Positions 35,831 to 44,964 of a stretch of 64,000 nt of DNA are shown piece by piece. The notes under the pieces were generated by a model. That model saw only the letters and a list, made by a program, of their open reading frames with translations. It was not told the origin of the DNA and ran no database searches. Location: the NCBI RefSeq assembly GCF_026914185.1, contig NC_070574.1, forward strand, positions 1,054,501 through 1,118,500, given 5' to 3'. This stretch comes from Puccinia triticina (lineage: Eukaryota; Basidiomycota; Pucciniomycetes; Pucciniales; Pucciniaceae). How positions within the stretch are numbered: the first letter of the stretch is position 1; every line of letters starts with the position of its first letter. Made by a program: the position numbers and the translations under genes.

Positions 35831-37322
35831 CTAGGGAAGTCGGGATTCAGAGGAGCGGCGGGTACGCTCCGCAGGGATAGGAGCGTCATAGTCCGCGGTG
35901 GTAGGTTGTGCGGGGTGCGGTTCATTCCGTAGCGCGTCCTCCATGTTCTGTTGAGCTCGGAGAGTACGTTCGTTGGCGGGAACGGCAATGGCTAGCTTGA
36001 GTTGCTCGACAAGCTGGTTGATGCCGACAAGGAAGAATGCGTACCTATGGCGGCGTTGTGCGGGCGTTATCGCGGAGATGTGAAGCAGGGCGCGGTACAT
36101 GTCGCGGAAGGCGCCTACAAAGTCGAGTACGGCGGCGGCGGGGAACACAGCTTGCTCCCAGAGGGGGTTGTCGGGGAAGGTTTTGCAAAGGTCGCAGGAG
36201 ATTTCCGCAAGTTGGCGATTTAGCAACCCAGCTTCGGTGTCCGCTGCAGGCTCGGCAGGCGGCGGTAGATGGATAGGTACCGACGAGGCTTGAGGGCGTG
36301 GAGTCGGAGAGTCACAAGACGCGGCTCGAACAGTAGCGGCTGGCGGGGCAAGGAGTCGAGGTGCTTTTGGAGTGGTATCGGCCGGCGGAGAAGGCGGATC
36401 CGTGGACTCCAACGTGTGGATCAAGGCGGCGCGGGCGGTTCTGGCTTGCGGGGTCTCGGCGTGCGGAACGGACTGCGGTGAACTGGGCGGTGAGCCGGAA
36501 GGGGTATGGGACGGGTCTTCAGGTGCCATCTCGGTGTCCTTTGCTGGGGTGGCTGGAGCGGAAAAAAAATGGTTAGCGGTGATGCGACAAGCAGAAGCGG
36601 AAAGATTACCTACCGGGAGCCTGGGGAAACGTGGGCTCTGGAGAAAGGACGATCGGAGTTGGGTCACGCGGACGAGCAGAAAAACGGGCTGTGAGATCTA
36701 GAGTCGGCGGACCGGCTGGGCATGGACACTTATAGGACCTATTTGTAGAATCCGCCAAGGGGCGCTTCGAACCAGTAGTGGGAGAAGGCCTGGGAGCCAA
36801 TGAAGGTCCAGTGGCAGGGTTTGATGCGGGTTCTTGAGGACGTTTGAGACGCTCGTCGACTAAAGGTCTGTTGACGCCGTGTTTACGGGCCCACGCCTGG
36901 GCTTGTTGGACGTATTCTTTGGCGCTTGAGCAGTCGGCACGATTGGGTGGCGGCGTCATAAGGTCTTCACCGTGTGCGGAGGGCGACTTGGTGCGGGAAC
37001 TGACCGAGATAACAGACGGGGAACGTTCCGCACAAGAGCTTCGGGATCCAGACGGCGGTGGACGGTTTTGCAATTCGCGGTTTCTGCGGGAGCTGTCGGA
37101 TTTGGGAGTGAAGGCGGAGCAGCGGCGTTTCGAATCTCTACAGTTGTTACACGCACAACCAGCGCGGGAGTAGACGCAGGGTAGTCTGAGTCGAGTGCAG
37201 CGATCGCAAGCTACCATACTGAACGGGAGGAGATGTGTGGGAAAGGAGGATGATGTTGTATGGGTATGTGTGACGAGTGTGGGAGCGGACGAATGGTTGG
37301 GAAGATCCTGGGGGCAGGACAT
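35831..37322 (-). CDS. Antisense gene in Ty3 element: Zn2Cys6-domain protein
   Basis: Two exons on the strand opposite to gag-pol: 36614-37322 and 35831-36552. The intron (36553-36613, 61 nt) has donor GTAGGT, branch site GCTAAC and acceptor CCAG, and joins the frames exactly: 476 aa from ATG 37322, or 440 aa from ATG 37217. The N-terminus holds a fungal Zn2Cys6 signature, C-x2-C-x6-C-x8-C-x2-C-x6-C, starting CDRCTRLRLPC two residues after the second Met. This is the GAL4-type DNA-binding domain. The middle is Pro/Ser-rich. The C-terminal ~130 residues are helical (WEQAVFPAAAVLDFVGAF, FFLVGINQLVEQL). A TATATAAA lies just upstream, inside the edge of the 3' LTR. It is so close to the first ATG that the second is the likelier start. 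Role unknown; a regulator of the element or host is inference. Confidence 0.75.
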
Positions 37323-37337
37323 CAAAACTGGGGCGGA

Positions 37338-38212
37338 TGTGGTGATTTATATAGGCGTGCGCGGTAGAATTTCCACACGGGGATAGGGCGGGCGGGGAAT
37401 GCACAAAGCTGCTCAGGCAGAGTGCATTCCGGTGACATAAGCACTGAGGATGAGGTCAGGAAAGCACGTTAGGAAAGCTTACGGAAATTCACGCGCGGAT
37501 TGGAATGCACGGATTGCGGAGTGCGGATCGGGTAATTGGATTGGAGCAGAAAAGACAGGGCTGGACTGCGGCGGGACTACACACGTGGACTGGTAGCAGC
37601 GGCGGGTCAGCGGGTGAGCCATGACAGCCAGAGCGGGTTCCACCAGCGGGTGGAACCGGGGTGAAGGCGGTGGCGAGAGAACGACTGACGGGGGCTAGAC
37701 AGAGGACGGTGGGAGGACAAGCGTCGGAGAGGAGCAGAGTCTGGGAGAGTGACGAGCGGGATAGCGGGCGGATCTGGAGGACTAGTGCGGGAAAGTGTCA
37801 GGTGTGCGGGATTGGGTGGGAACAGTGACATGCGTGGAGGGAAGGATGGGGGTGGCTCAGGGTTTTCTCCTCTTTTTTCCTCATCCTATTATCTTTTATC
37901 CTATCAAATTATTACGGATTTCACTCATCATTGTACTTACAACTACGGACGTACAACAGTTATTGGGAGATTATCTGTGTTCTTATTCTTATTGGAGAGT
38001 TACTGCGGATTCTTGCGCTTACGAAGTGCGGAGCTTTATTCACTTGCGGATTATTACGCTATAGATCAGGCTCAGTAGAGGAGCGCTGAAGGCTAGCGGA
38101 AAGTAGCAGTGCGGAGCCGAGTTACCGAAAATTACACAGCCCGGACATCAATATTCTTAAAGAAGTTTGCCAGCGGACATTCTTCACCAGCCAACCAGCT
38201 TTCTTTCTCACA
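37338..38212 (+). repeat. 3' LTR of the Ty3 element
   Basis: 875 bp, preceded by a purine tract (GGGGCGGA). Read on the minus strand its first 17 bp offer a TATATAAA box facing the antisense gene. Confidence 0.9.
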
Positions 38213-38520
38213 CCGTGCCATGGCCTTCCACGTGACAATAAAAGCAAATCACTCGTTTTTACCAGCAGAGGCGGAGGCGGGGGGAGAGGAAAGAACCCTC
38301 TTCAGTCGCTGCTCCAAAGACTCAAGCTTTTCTAGGCGGTTGTTCAACAAACGCAGCATCCTTGAAACTTCATCTACAATAGAGTGAGCGGGATCACAGG
38401 AACAGGATCAAAGTTTCTAGGGGATTTGATAGTTGGGGTAGTCTGGTCTAGCAAGGCTTCCTTTGCCGCCGCGCGGATGTTCTCAAAAGGCGGGAATTGT
38501 AGAGACTGTAAAATGAAGAT

Positions 38521-38605
38521 GTGTCTGGTGAGAGTCGAACTCACGACCTCAGCTATGCTGAGACACATACTAGAGTGCTGCCTTTGCCAACTAGGCTACA
38601 GACGC
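38521..38605 (-). ncRNA. tRNA-like Pol III unit in the left TRIM LTR
   Basis: 85 nt on the minus strand fold like a class II (Leu/Ser-type) tRNA: acceptor ends GCGTCTG/CAGACAC (one mismatch), D arm with a perfect A box TAGCCTAGTTGG, a long variable arm CTCAGC-ATA-GCTGAG, T arm GTGAG-TTCGACT-CTCAC (B box core GTTCGACTC). A TTTT terminator lies about 8 nt downstream, still inside the LTR. The anticodon arm is poor (four pairs, eight-base loop), so it is probably not a working tRNA. It has what Pol III needs for transcription. Confidence 0.65.
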
Positions 38606-38886
38606 TTGTGGCTGCCAGCTGGGTGGTTGGTTGGTAGTGCTCATGGGTCAATCCGACAGCCCTCCATACTGTGGTGATACATCATGGTAGCAGACTAACA
38701 GACAACTCAACACCCCCCCTTGCTACATGATGGGAAGTGGGGATTGACCCCAAGAGAGAGTGGGAATGAGACCCAGGAAAGATGATCAGTGTAGGGATTG
38801 AACCCGTGATCTAGATGTAGGCTTATAGGGGTTTGTGTGGTCTTACAAGTAAGCATTCACAACTTCATCAAGTCTCTATTGTAAGC

Positions 38887-38919
38887 GGGTAGCGCTCAGG
38901 TAGCTCTGGGCTCATAACC
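38887..38919 (-). other. TRIM primer-binding site: initiator-Met-like tRNA half
   Basis: The plus-strand sequence directly before the right LTR ends TCTGGGCTCATAACC, the anticodon arm of initiator tRNA-Met (anticodon CAT). It is preceded by sequence resembling that tRNA's 5' half (TAGCGCTCAGGTAGC). The complement on the minus strand starts right after the 5' LTR. This is a copia-style half-tRNA primer site. Confidence 0.65.
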
Positions 38920-38942
38920 TGTAGAGACTGTAAAATGAAGAT

Positions 38943-39027
38943 GTGTCTGGTGAGAGTCGAACTCACAACCTCAGCTATGCTGAGACACATACTAGAGTGC
39001 TGCCTTTGCCAACTAGGCTACAGATGC
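38943..39027 (-). ncRNA. tRNA-like Pol III unit in the right TRIM LTR
   Basis: This is the second copy of the unit described for the left LTR. It differs at two positions within the 85 nt. A box, B box, variable arm and downstream TTTT are the same. Confidence 0.65.
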
Positions 39028-39656
39028 TTGTGGCTGCCAGCTGGGTGGTTGGTTGGTAGTGCTCATGGGTCAATCCGACGGCCCTCCATACTGTGGTGAT
39101 ACATCATGGTAGCAGACTAACAGACAACTCAACAGGAATTTGAAGAACTTTTTGCTGACAAACATCAGCTTGTTGCTCTTGAACAGGATGAGCTGAATCT
39201 TCTCTTGAAACTTTGATGAAAAAGCCTGATAAAAACACGAGCGGATCTCGTCGACCGTCTCAATAAGTCCTTTCTGCAGCAGTCCAGACTGAATTGGATC
39301 CCAAACTCTCTGGAATGCTTCATATTCCACGGCATCAGAGATTCCACCTTTCCGCACCCAAAACTGGATCACCGCGTCCAGGTCGCAACAGGATACCATC
39401 TTCAATCCAAGAAGCTCCGGCTGATCCTCAAAATTGCGGAGGCAGAGATGAATGCGGGGACGATGACACTAAAAGAAAGATTGGAAGGTTCCTCGCGGCT
39501 CACGTATGTGGCAAATGTAACGCTTCGATAATGTGTAGAGGAGCCTCAGAGGTGCTACTAGTGAAGGGGACTTACTTTTATACCTCTGTGCCCCGCTGGC
39601 AACACAAATCCTGAGCAGTTGGGACCTGAGAAGATTGAGCTGGACCAAATTCTCAG

Positions 39657-40276
39657 TGTCAGGATTCAGGCCCGGGCCCGATCAGCTCTGTTACGGGTCC
39701 AGCCCAGCCTGACGCAGCTGAACCAAACCAAGACCCCGATAACTCTGTCAACAGCCACACCAACGCCTTGGAAGAAATCACCAACCGTAAGTTAGAAGCA
39801 CCCTCACTCCCTCAGACTAAGCCAGGTCATGAAACGTTAGAACCAACCCTGATGAGCCAGCGAGATCAAACCGCCGCTACCACGTCCCTGTTCACTTGGA
39901 CTGGGCTGTTGTAACCACAACCAAGCTCTGGTACGTGGCAAAAGCGCACACCTGTCCTGCTGCATGAAAATCCTATAAAAAGGAGTACTAACTCCCTAGT
40001 TGCTTCCGTTTTTCTCTCCTCAGTCGCTCCATTCCATTCGTAGCCTATATCTCCACATACCCCTTTTTCCATCGACTCAAACTGCTACCCATCGACTCAC
40101 TCTCACCAGCCGCTACAAACTAACTCTTTTTCACTTGTTATCATCGACAGCTCTGCGACGACCTCGTACCACAATCTTGTTATTCTCAGACCGCTCCATC
40201 ACGCCTCTTTTCTTCTTTCTTGTTCTTATATACTTGTTTTGCCTACCACTGCCCTTAAATTATTTCTATTCTCACA
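39657..40276 (+). mobile_element. Solo LTR in the outer element
   Basis: A 620-bp insertion starting TGTCAGGATTC and ending ATTCTCACA, with 5-bp duplication CTCAG (39652-39656 and 40277-40281). A CCTATAAAAAGG TATA box near 39970 suggests plus orientation. There is no internal sequence, so it is a solo LTR. Confidence 0.78.
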
Positions 40277-40282
40277 CTCAGC

Positions 40283-41044
40283 AGTCTTGAATTGATGAAT
40301 TTGGGAATCCTGAGAGACTCGGCTTGTGGGTGGAAGAGGGACCTTGCGCAAGAGCTTGTAGCCTGGGGGATCGGATGAAGACTCAGATGGCTTTGTAGAC
40401 AACTTCGAAACGTCTGAAAGCAAGATTCCCCCACCGGAGAGGTATACAAGCTGGAGGGCTCTTCAAATGATGGGAGGGACTTGGTAGGCTGTCTAGATGA
40501 TTGGCAGGGCCAATTGGGGCTCAATAGATGATCTGGGATGGTCCGGTCGCCTCTCGAGGTCGATGGGGAGGTCTTCAGGTCCACCAATGCAAACAATGCC
40601 TCCTGGATCTTTTGAACCGTTGGTTTTCTCGTGCCTACGTGACTCTTGATCTTGAGACAGGGCTTTGATGTGAGGGCAGAACTCCGGATCCAGACGGTCC
40701 GTCCGATCTGTCGATTTTGTCTGGTCAGACGGTAGTTTGAGATTAAATGAAGGGGAGGCAGGTGGTAGCTCTAGACTGCTCAAGAAGGGAGGATTGGTCG
40801 TCTGGTGAGCAAAGGAACTCGGATCAATCCTCAAAACAGGATCTTGGGTCCAAAACCTTGTTGTTGGGGATCCAGGGAAAATTGGGCCAGGGAGCTCTTG
40901 TTGATAATCTTGCACGCGAGAGCTTCTTTTCAGGAATCTGTCAATGATGTTGAAGCAACCTTGAGACTTGAGTCCAATCAAAAAAAAAGCTCTTGGTTCA
41001 CTCCTGAAACGACCTTGCCGCCAACTCAACAACAATCCTGACAA
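40283..41044 (-). pseudogene. Ser/Pro-rich leader frame of the outer element
   Basis: Minus-strand open frames, interrupted and shifting near 40500, are rich in Ser, Pro and Gln (for example LSSLELPPASPSFNL). They look like a disordered Gag N-terminal region. No domain is recognised. Downstream they meet the solo LTR and then the Gag-like core. Confidence 0.4.
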
Positions 41045-41199
41045 ATAACCATGAGCTGCTGAGTCTTGTTCTTCAAAGAATGGGATCTGGAAGTTCTCAA
41101 CAGATTACTCTTCAGCAAAAAAGGTAGCTAAGAAAAATCCAGAATAAAAGGGAAGAGATCCTCAATTGATTGATCACCGTTTGTCTCGAAATCCTGAGG

Positions 41200-41249
41200 C
41201 GAGACTGTAAATCTTGAGGTCGCTGGTTTGATCCCGGCTCAGGGGACCA
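41200..41249 (+). other. Primer-binding region: 3' half of tRNA-Tyr with CCA
   Basis: Directly inside the 5' LTR, with a 2-nt spacer, the plus strand reads as the 3' half of tRNA-Tyr. It has anticodon stem CGAGA/TCTTG, loop CTGTAAA (anticodon GTA), variable bases AGGTC, T arm GCTGG-TTTGATC-CCGGC, acceptor strand TCAGGGG, discriminator A and CCA. A normal primer-binding site needs only 10-18 of these bases. There is no intron after the anticodon, and CCA is present, so the source was mature tRNA. Confidence 0.85.
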
Positions 41250-41251
41250 AA

Positions 41252-41929
41252 TGTGGAACTCCTACTGTGCCAGGCGGTAGGCAGAGCGTCAAGGGCATGG
41301 GTGCTGAGTGAGCTGCCCTCGTGGGTGGTCCAGCAAATGAGATGAGGATCAAAATGTGATAGCATTGGGGGGGGATTTTTGAGAGACAACGGGGATGGAA
41401 TACCGTTGGTGGTGGTTGGTTTGTTGAGGATCAGATGATCATAAGGGATCAGGATCAGGGATAAAGGATCAAGAATAGTGCTGGGGATACTGCCAGTGGA
41501 TCAGAAAAGGGTGATGGTATTTCTCTTGGATCAGAGCAAGTCCCATGCCACCCCATCCTCCAAGTTCAAACTTGAACTTGGACTCTGAGGAGTGACATTT
41601 CATCACATCCCTAACTACAAATATCAAACATGAAAATAGGAACAAAAGAAGAAACAGAAGAAAACACCACAAAAATCAAATGATAAAGAATCTAAACAGA
41701 ACAAAACCCACATTACTCATGTGTTAGGACCAAGAAAGGAAAAGAAAGAATCTGGGAGGGGTTGAGAATCTTGAGGAAGTGAGAAAATGAGGGAAGGGAT
41801 CATCTTGAGGATGAATCTTGAGGAATCTTGAGAATCTTGAGGCTGCAGAGTCTTGCTGGTGAGATTGCTGATCTTGCTGAATTGATGATTTTGATGATCT
41901 GGAGGGCCTGTACTGGTTTGAACACCACA
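41252..41929 (-). repeat. 5' LTR of the outer element
   Basis: 678 bp, next to the tRNA-Tyr primer-binding region. It ends at the CCAT duplication, after which the G-beta frame resumes. Confidence 0.9.
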
Positions 41930-41933
41930 CCAT

Positions 41934-42014
41934 GAGAACCTTGTTCAATCTTGGTGTCTTGTCTGACCAAATGGCGCTTTGTACAGTTGGCTGGGATAGC
42001 ATGCTAAAGGTCAG
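41934..42014 (+). pseudogene. G-protein beta subunit gene fragment, right part
   Basis: After the 4-bp duplication the last WD repeat resumes: HEN, then (after a 1-base shift) LGVLSDQMALCTVGWDSMLKV, corresponding to the conserved LGVS-DGMALCTGSWDS region. The frameshift and substitutions show decay. It joins the exon ending at 18537. Confidence 0.75.
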
Positions 42015-43158
42015 CAGCTCTTCACATTGTCTGTCTGGATTGTCTTGCTCACCTTTCTCTGGTTCTTGTTGTGTTTGCTTCTGTCTAGGTCTGGGAATGA
42101 ACAAACACATCCGTAATCAAACCCCATCACTTGCAACCTCACAGGACCAGCGCACTCCACTGCATGTTGATCCAAGAAAGCCTTGCCAACCAAGCTCCTC
42201 CTCTTCCCGGCATCAATCCAGCAAACCATCAAGAAACCATTTTTCTACAAATTGATTCCATTCAAAAAAATCAAGATGTGTCCACGCTGCTCAAATTGAT
42301 CTCAACAGCAATGGCTGAAGTCTGATCATCTCCAGTTTAACCTCACTTGGATCAAATCCATCCTCACCTCTCACAGATGATACCTCAAGAACCATTCCAA
42401 CAAGGTTGCGCCGACAATGCGCTTGGTCCAAAAGGAACTCCTTGACTCCCATTCTTCCATATTTAAACTGTAAGTCCTATCTTTTCCGGAGATTGAGGGG
42501 CATCTCAGGTAGATAGACATAGATTGAGATGGCTTGTACTGACTCCTAATAATTGATGGTCATGATTTTTTTGCTCCACATATTGTTTCAGCCGGCTACG
42601 CAGCGCAAGCCAGCGTAACACTTATACAAATAATTATAAATAATATTAAATTAATATTTCACGTTTTTTGTGACAGATATCTATGCGATCTGTCACATAT
42701 AAATATAAATATATAATAAATATTTAAAAAAATATAATGTACAGATAGTTTAATATTGATAGTAATCTTTAAACTAGTGAGTATTAAAAATATACTAAGA
42801 GTGAATAATAAACTCAAACTGGGTGCGCGAGTGTGAGCCTGAGTCTCTATAGTGACAACAGGACACAAGAAAAAGGGGGGCAATAGTTGGATTTCTTGGG
42901 ATAAAGAAAATACAACTATAAGAGAAAGAGAGAAAGAAAGAAAGAAATCAAGCAGGATAAGAAAGAAGAGGAGTACTAGGTTATTCTAGTGGGAATGCAC
43001 GTCCACTGGCAATGCTACTCTTCAGAAGAGTGCTGCTAATCTGTGCTAGAAAGAGCTACAGCTTCCTCTCAGGAGGGTATCTGGATTAGATAAGTTTAAT
43101 CCAGCCACAGTTTTTTAGCTTCCTTCTGGATAGTCAAGGTTCTTAATGGGAAACCTGA
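42015..43158. other. Non-coding stretch with a hairpin
   Basis: No gene is supported. It holds a hairpin TGTGACAGAT/ATCTGTCACA at 42669-42697, an AT-rich block (42630-42800), and a GAAA-rich microsatellite around 42918-42948. Confidence 0.45.
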
Positions 43159-43275
43159 GGGACAGCCCTATAACTTAGATTTGAGGCAAAGGCCAAATGA
43201 TAATAAGGGACAGCCCTGTGATCAAGTGGGAGGCAAAGGCCTGTAGACGTGGAGGGACAGCCCTGTGATCAAGGA
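43159..43275. repeat. ~48-bp tandem repeat with GGGACAGCCCTGTGATCAAG
   Basis: Three spaced copies of GGGACAGCCCT (from 43159, 43207 and 43254), each followed by similar AGGCAAAGGCC words. Confidence 0.65.
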
Positions 43276-43818
43276 AGAAGCAAAACCAGAAGAAGGAGCA
43301 GCTCAAGCAAGACACAGAGTGGTACCTCTGAGATAAACAAGGTTCAGTGAAAGAGGTTACTTACTGTCAATATCCTAGGCGCCTGTGACGGTAGGTATAC
43401 TGGGAGTATAGTAGGCTCTTTGGTGGTGATCCTGGGGTTATCTGGGTGGTGGTTCTGGTGTGCTGAAGTCTGTAGATCCGCCTCAGGCAAGGGGGATCCT
43501 GACTACGAAAATTTTCACAGTTTTCTTATGTAATTTACATATGTACATGTGGTTTGGCGCGCCTGGTAGCGCTGACACGTCACAACTGCGCAAGCGCGCC
43601 ACAACTCAATAACTCAGGGAAGGAGTATAGTTACAATGAATTGATAAGTTGTAACTAGGGTTAAAATTGCATGAGGAAACAGAATATGAAGTCAAAACAA
43701 GGTTATCTCTTAAGATGAAAAAGATATAAAGCAATTTATATGTAACAAAGGTAGAACAGGCAGCTTTTAGGTCAGCTGTGATGACTCTAAGGCTGACAGC
43801 GAGCTACACTTGTCAAAT

Positions 43819-43885
43819 ACATGTAAGTGACATTGCCCAAGACATGTAAGTGACATTGGCAAAGACATGTAAGTGACATGTGTCA
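43819..43885. repeat. 23-bp tandem repeat, three units
   Basis: ACATGTAAGTGACATTG plus six bases, repeated three times head to tail. Confidence 0.75.
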
Positions 43886-44600
43886 CAGATCCAATGATTT
43901 TGAGAGATCCTCTCCATCTAGGATATTCTAGATAATCTACCGCCCCATCTGAGCTTGAGCATAATAAACAGATTGACACCGCTAACTAACCGCCCCACTT
44001 GAGCTCGCAAGATATAAACGGACAGAAAGCAACAACCCCATCACAAATCAAATGATCATCAAGAGATACTGACTGCCCAAGTCCGTAAAAGATATTTGAT
44101 TGAAGTAATATCCCCATCAAATCAGGAGATAGCAAATATATTTAAAGAGGTCTGTTTGACCTCATTTTTCTCTCTCCTCAGCTTAGACACACCAAACAAT
44201 CAACTGGCCACTTTATCGAATCAAACTCTTATCCAAAACCAATCAATTCAATTTTCAGTAAAACGTTTGTCTAAAGCCTTCGTCACCGTCCTCATCTTCG
44301 AAGATTTTTGCGATAATTGATAGGTTACTAATAGTAAGTAAAATACCCTTCACATTATCGCCTCTTTTATTCTTTCTGTAAGCCTGGGATCAAAACCAAA
44401 CCTGTTATCAGGCCCCTGGCACCTATTCTCAGAGGGATCAAACCATCCCCAATACGTTGGGCCCCTCCTTTTTCTTCTTTATATTTATTTCTTTGAAATA
44501 AATAAACAAAAATATCCAAAAAAAACCCCTAAAAATTGTATATTCTCACCCGGTGTAGCTAGAAGAACTCCGTTCTTGGCATCACCAAGGCCGAAATATT
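43886..44600 (+). repeat. LTR-like sequence related to the 22.4-24.1 kb solo LTR
   Basis: 44340-44600 matches the last third of the solo LTR at 22410-24058 in order: an AAACC..CCTGTT..CAGGCCCC block, a CAGAGGGAT..AAAC block, GGCCCCTC, and GTGTAGCTAGAAG..TTGGCATCAC. An AGATATAAACGG TATA-like box near 44010 is in a corresponding place. Ends and target duplication were not found, so it is a diverged or truncated relative. Confidence 0.45.
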
Positions 44601-44964
44601 GAAATCAAACACTTCTATGCTCTGCTATTTGATTGACCAAAATAACCTCTTGCTCTTTGTTTAGATCCTGGTGGTGATACTCTCAGACATTTGGTTACAT
44701 TTTCTCTTTTTTCATAGGTTCATTTTTTGATTGATTTATTGCATCCTTCATATACTTCCTGTGATTTTGCAACCCCAATCTTAATTATTTTTCTTTTTTG
44801 ATATTTGACAACCTGTATCATTTTTCACCTCTTGCAAAAATATATGGGAACAATAATCAAGAAACCCCAATTTTTGCAACAAACAGCCAGAAGTTACATA
44901 TTCACATCCTTGGAGAGCTAATCTTCATGCATGACAATAAGCAAACTGGTGCACAGACTTTGAT

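Larger units (their letters stand above)
21545..38212 (+). mobile_element. Ty3/gypsy-type LTR retrotransposon with an antisense gene
   Basis: LTRs are 21545-22404 and 37338-38212 (start TGTGGTGATTTATATAGG, end TTTCTCACA). The flanks are CCAT (21541-21544) and CCGT (38213-38216), a 4-bp duplication with one transition. Removing the element restores a CCHC zinc knuckle on the minus strand, which confirms the boundary. Order: 5' LTR, primer-binding site (split by a solo LTR), gag 24135-25919 (split by a copia element), protease, reverse transcriptase, RNase H, integrase to 35222, a gap, then a gene on the opposite strand (35831-37322). Without insertions it is about 10 kb. It carries several stops, a frameshift and catalytic substitutions, so it is inactive. 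Confidence 0.9.
38498..39134 (-). mobile_element. TRIM: miniature LTR element with tRNA-like LTRs
   Basis: Two 215-bp direct repeats (38498-38712 and 38920-39134; TGTAGAGACTG..ACTCAACA on the plus strand) flank only 207 bp. The 5-bp duplication GGAAT (38493-38497 and 39135-39139) is perfect, and the Gag frame of the outer element rejoins across it. On the minus strand the primer-binding site abuts the right repeat and a purine tract AAGGGGGGG abuts the left one, so it replicates on the minus strand. The LTRs differ at about three positions. Nothing is encoded. Each LTR contains a tRNA-like Pol III unit. It must have been mobilised by another element's proteins. Confidence 0.85.
38217..39430 (-). 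pseudogene. Gag-like core and zinc knuckle of the outer element
   Basis: Minus-strand reading from about 39430 gives a Gag-like sequence (DLDAVIQFWVRKGG, EYEAFQRVWDPIQSGLL, IRSCFYQAFSSKFQEKIQ). It is split by the TRIM at 38498-39134 and continues FENIRAAAKEALLDQ to a TAG at 38374. A shifted frame then gives a coiled-coil-like stretch (MLRLLNNRLEKLESLEQ). Another shift gives the start of a zinc knuckle (CFYCHVEGHGT), completed as ARC on the far side of the Ty3 insertion at 21544-21533. The whole motif is C-x2-C-x4-H-x4-C. At least two frameshifts show it is a pseudogene. Confidence 0.7.
18538..41929 (-). mobile_element. Outer LTR retrotransposon (minus), host of the nest
   Basis: Two ~680-bp direct repeats (18538-19217 and 41252-41929) start TGTGGAACTCC and end GAACACCACA on the plus strand. 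They are flanked by the 4-bp duplication CCAT (18534-18537 and 41930-41933), and the G-beta reading frame rejoins across it (VLASHEN). The primer-binding site lies inside the right repeat, so the element reads on the minus strand. Without insertions it is about 5.5-6 kb. It has a Ser/Pro-rich leader frame, a Gag-like core and a CCHC zinc knuckle, but no protease, reverse transcriptase or integrase was recognised. It is thus non-autonomous or deleted. Inserted in it are a Ty3 element (21545-38212), a TRIM (38498-39134) and a solo LTR (39657-40276). Confidence 0.85.

Noticed and set aside
38521..38605. A normal nuclear tRNA-Leu or tRNA-Ser gene
   Set aside because: The anticodon stem has only about four pairs and an eight-base loop, the acceptor stem has a mismatch, and it lies inside both LTRs of a TRIM.
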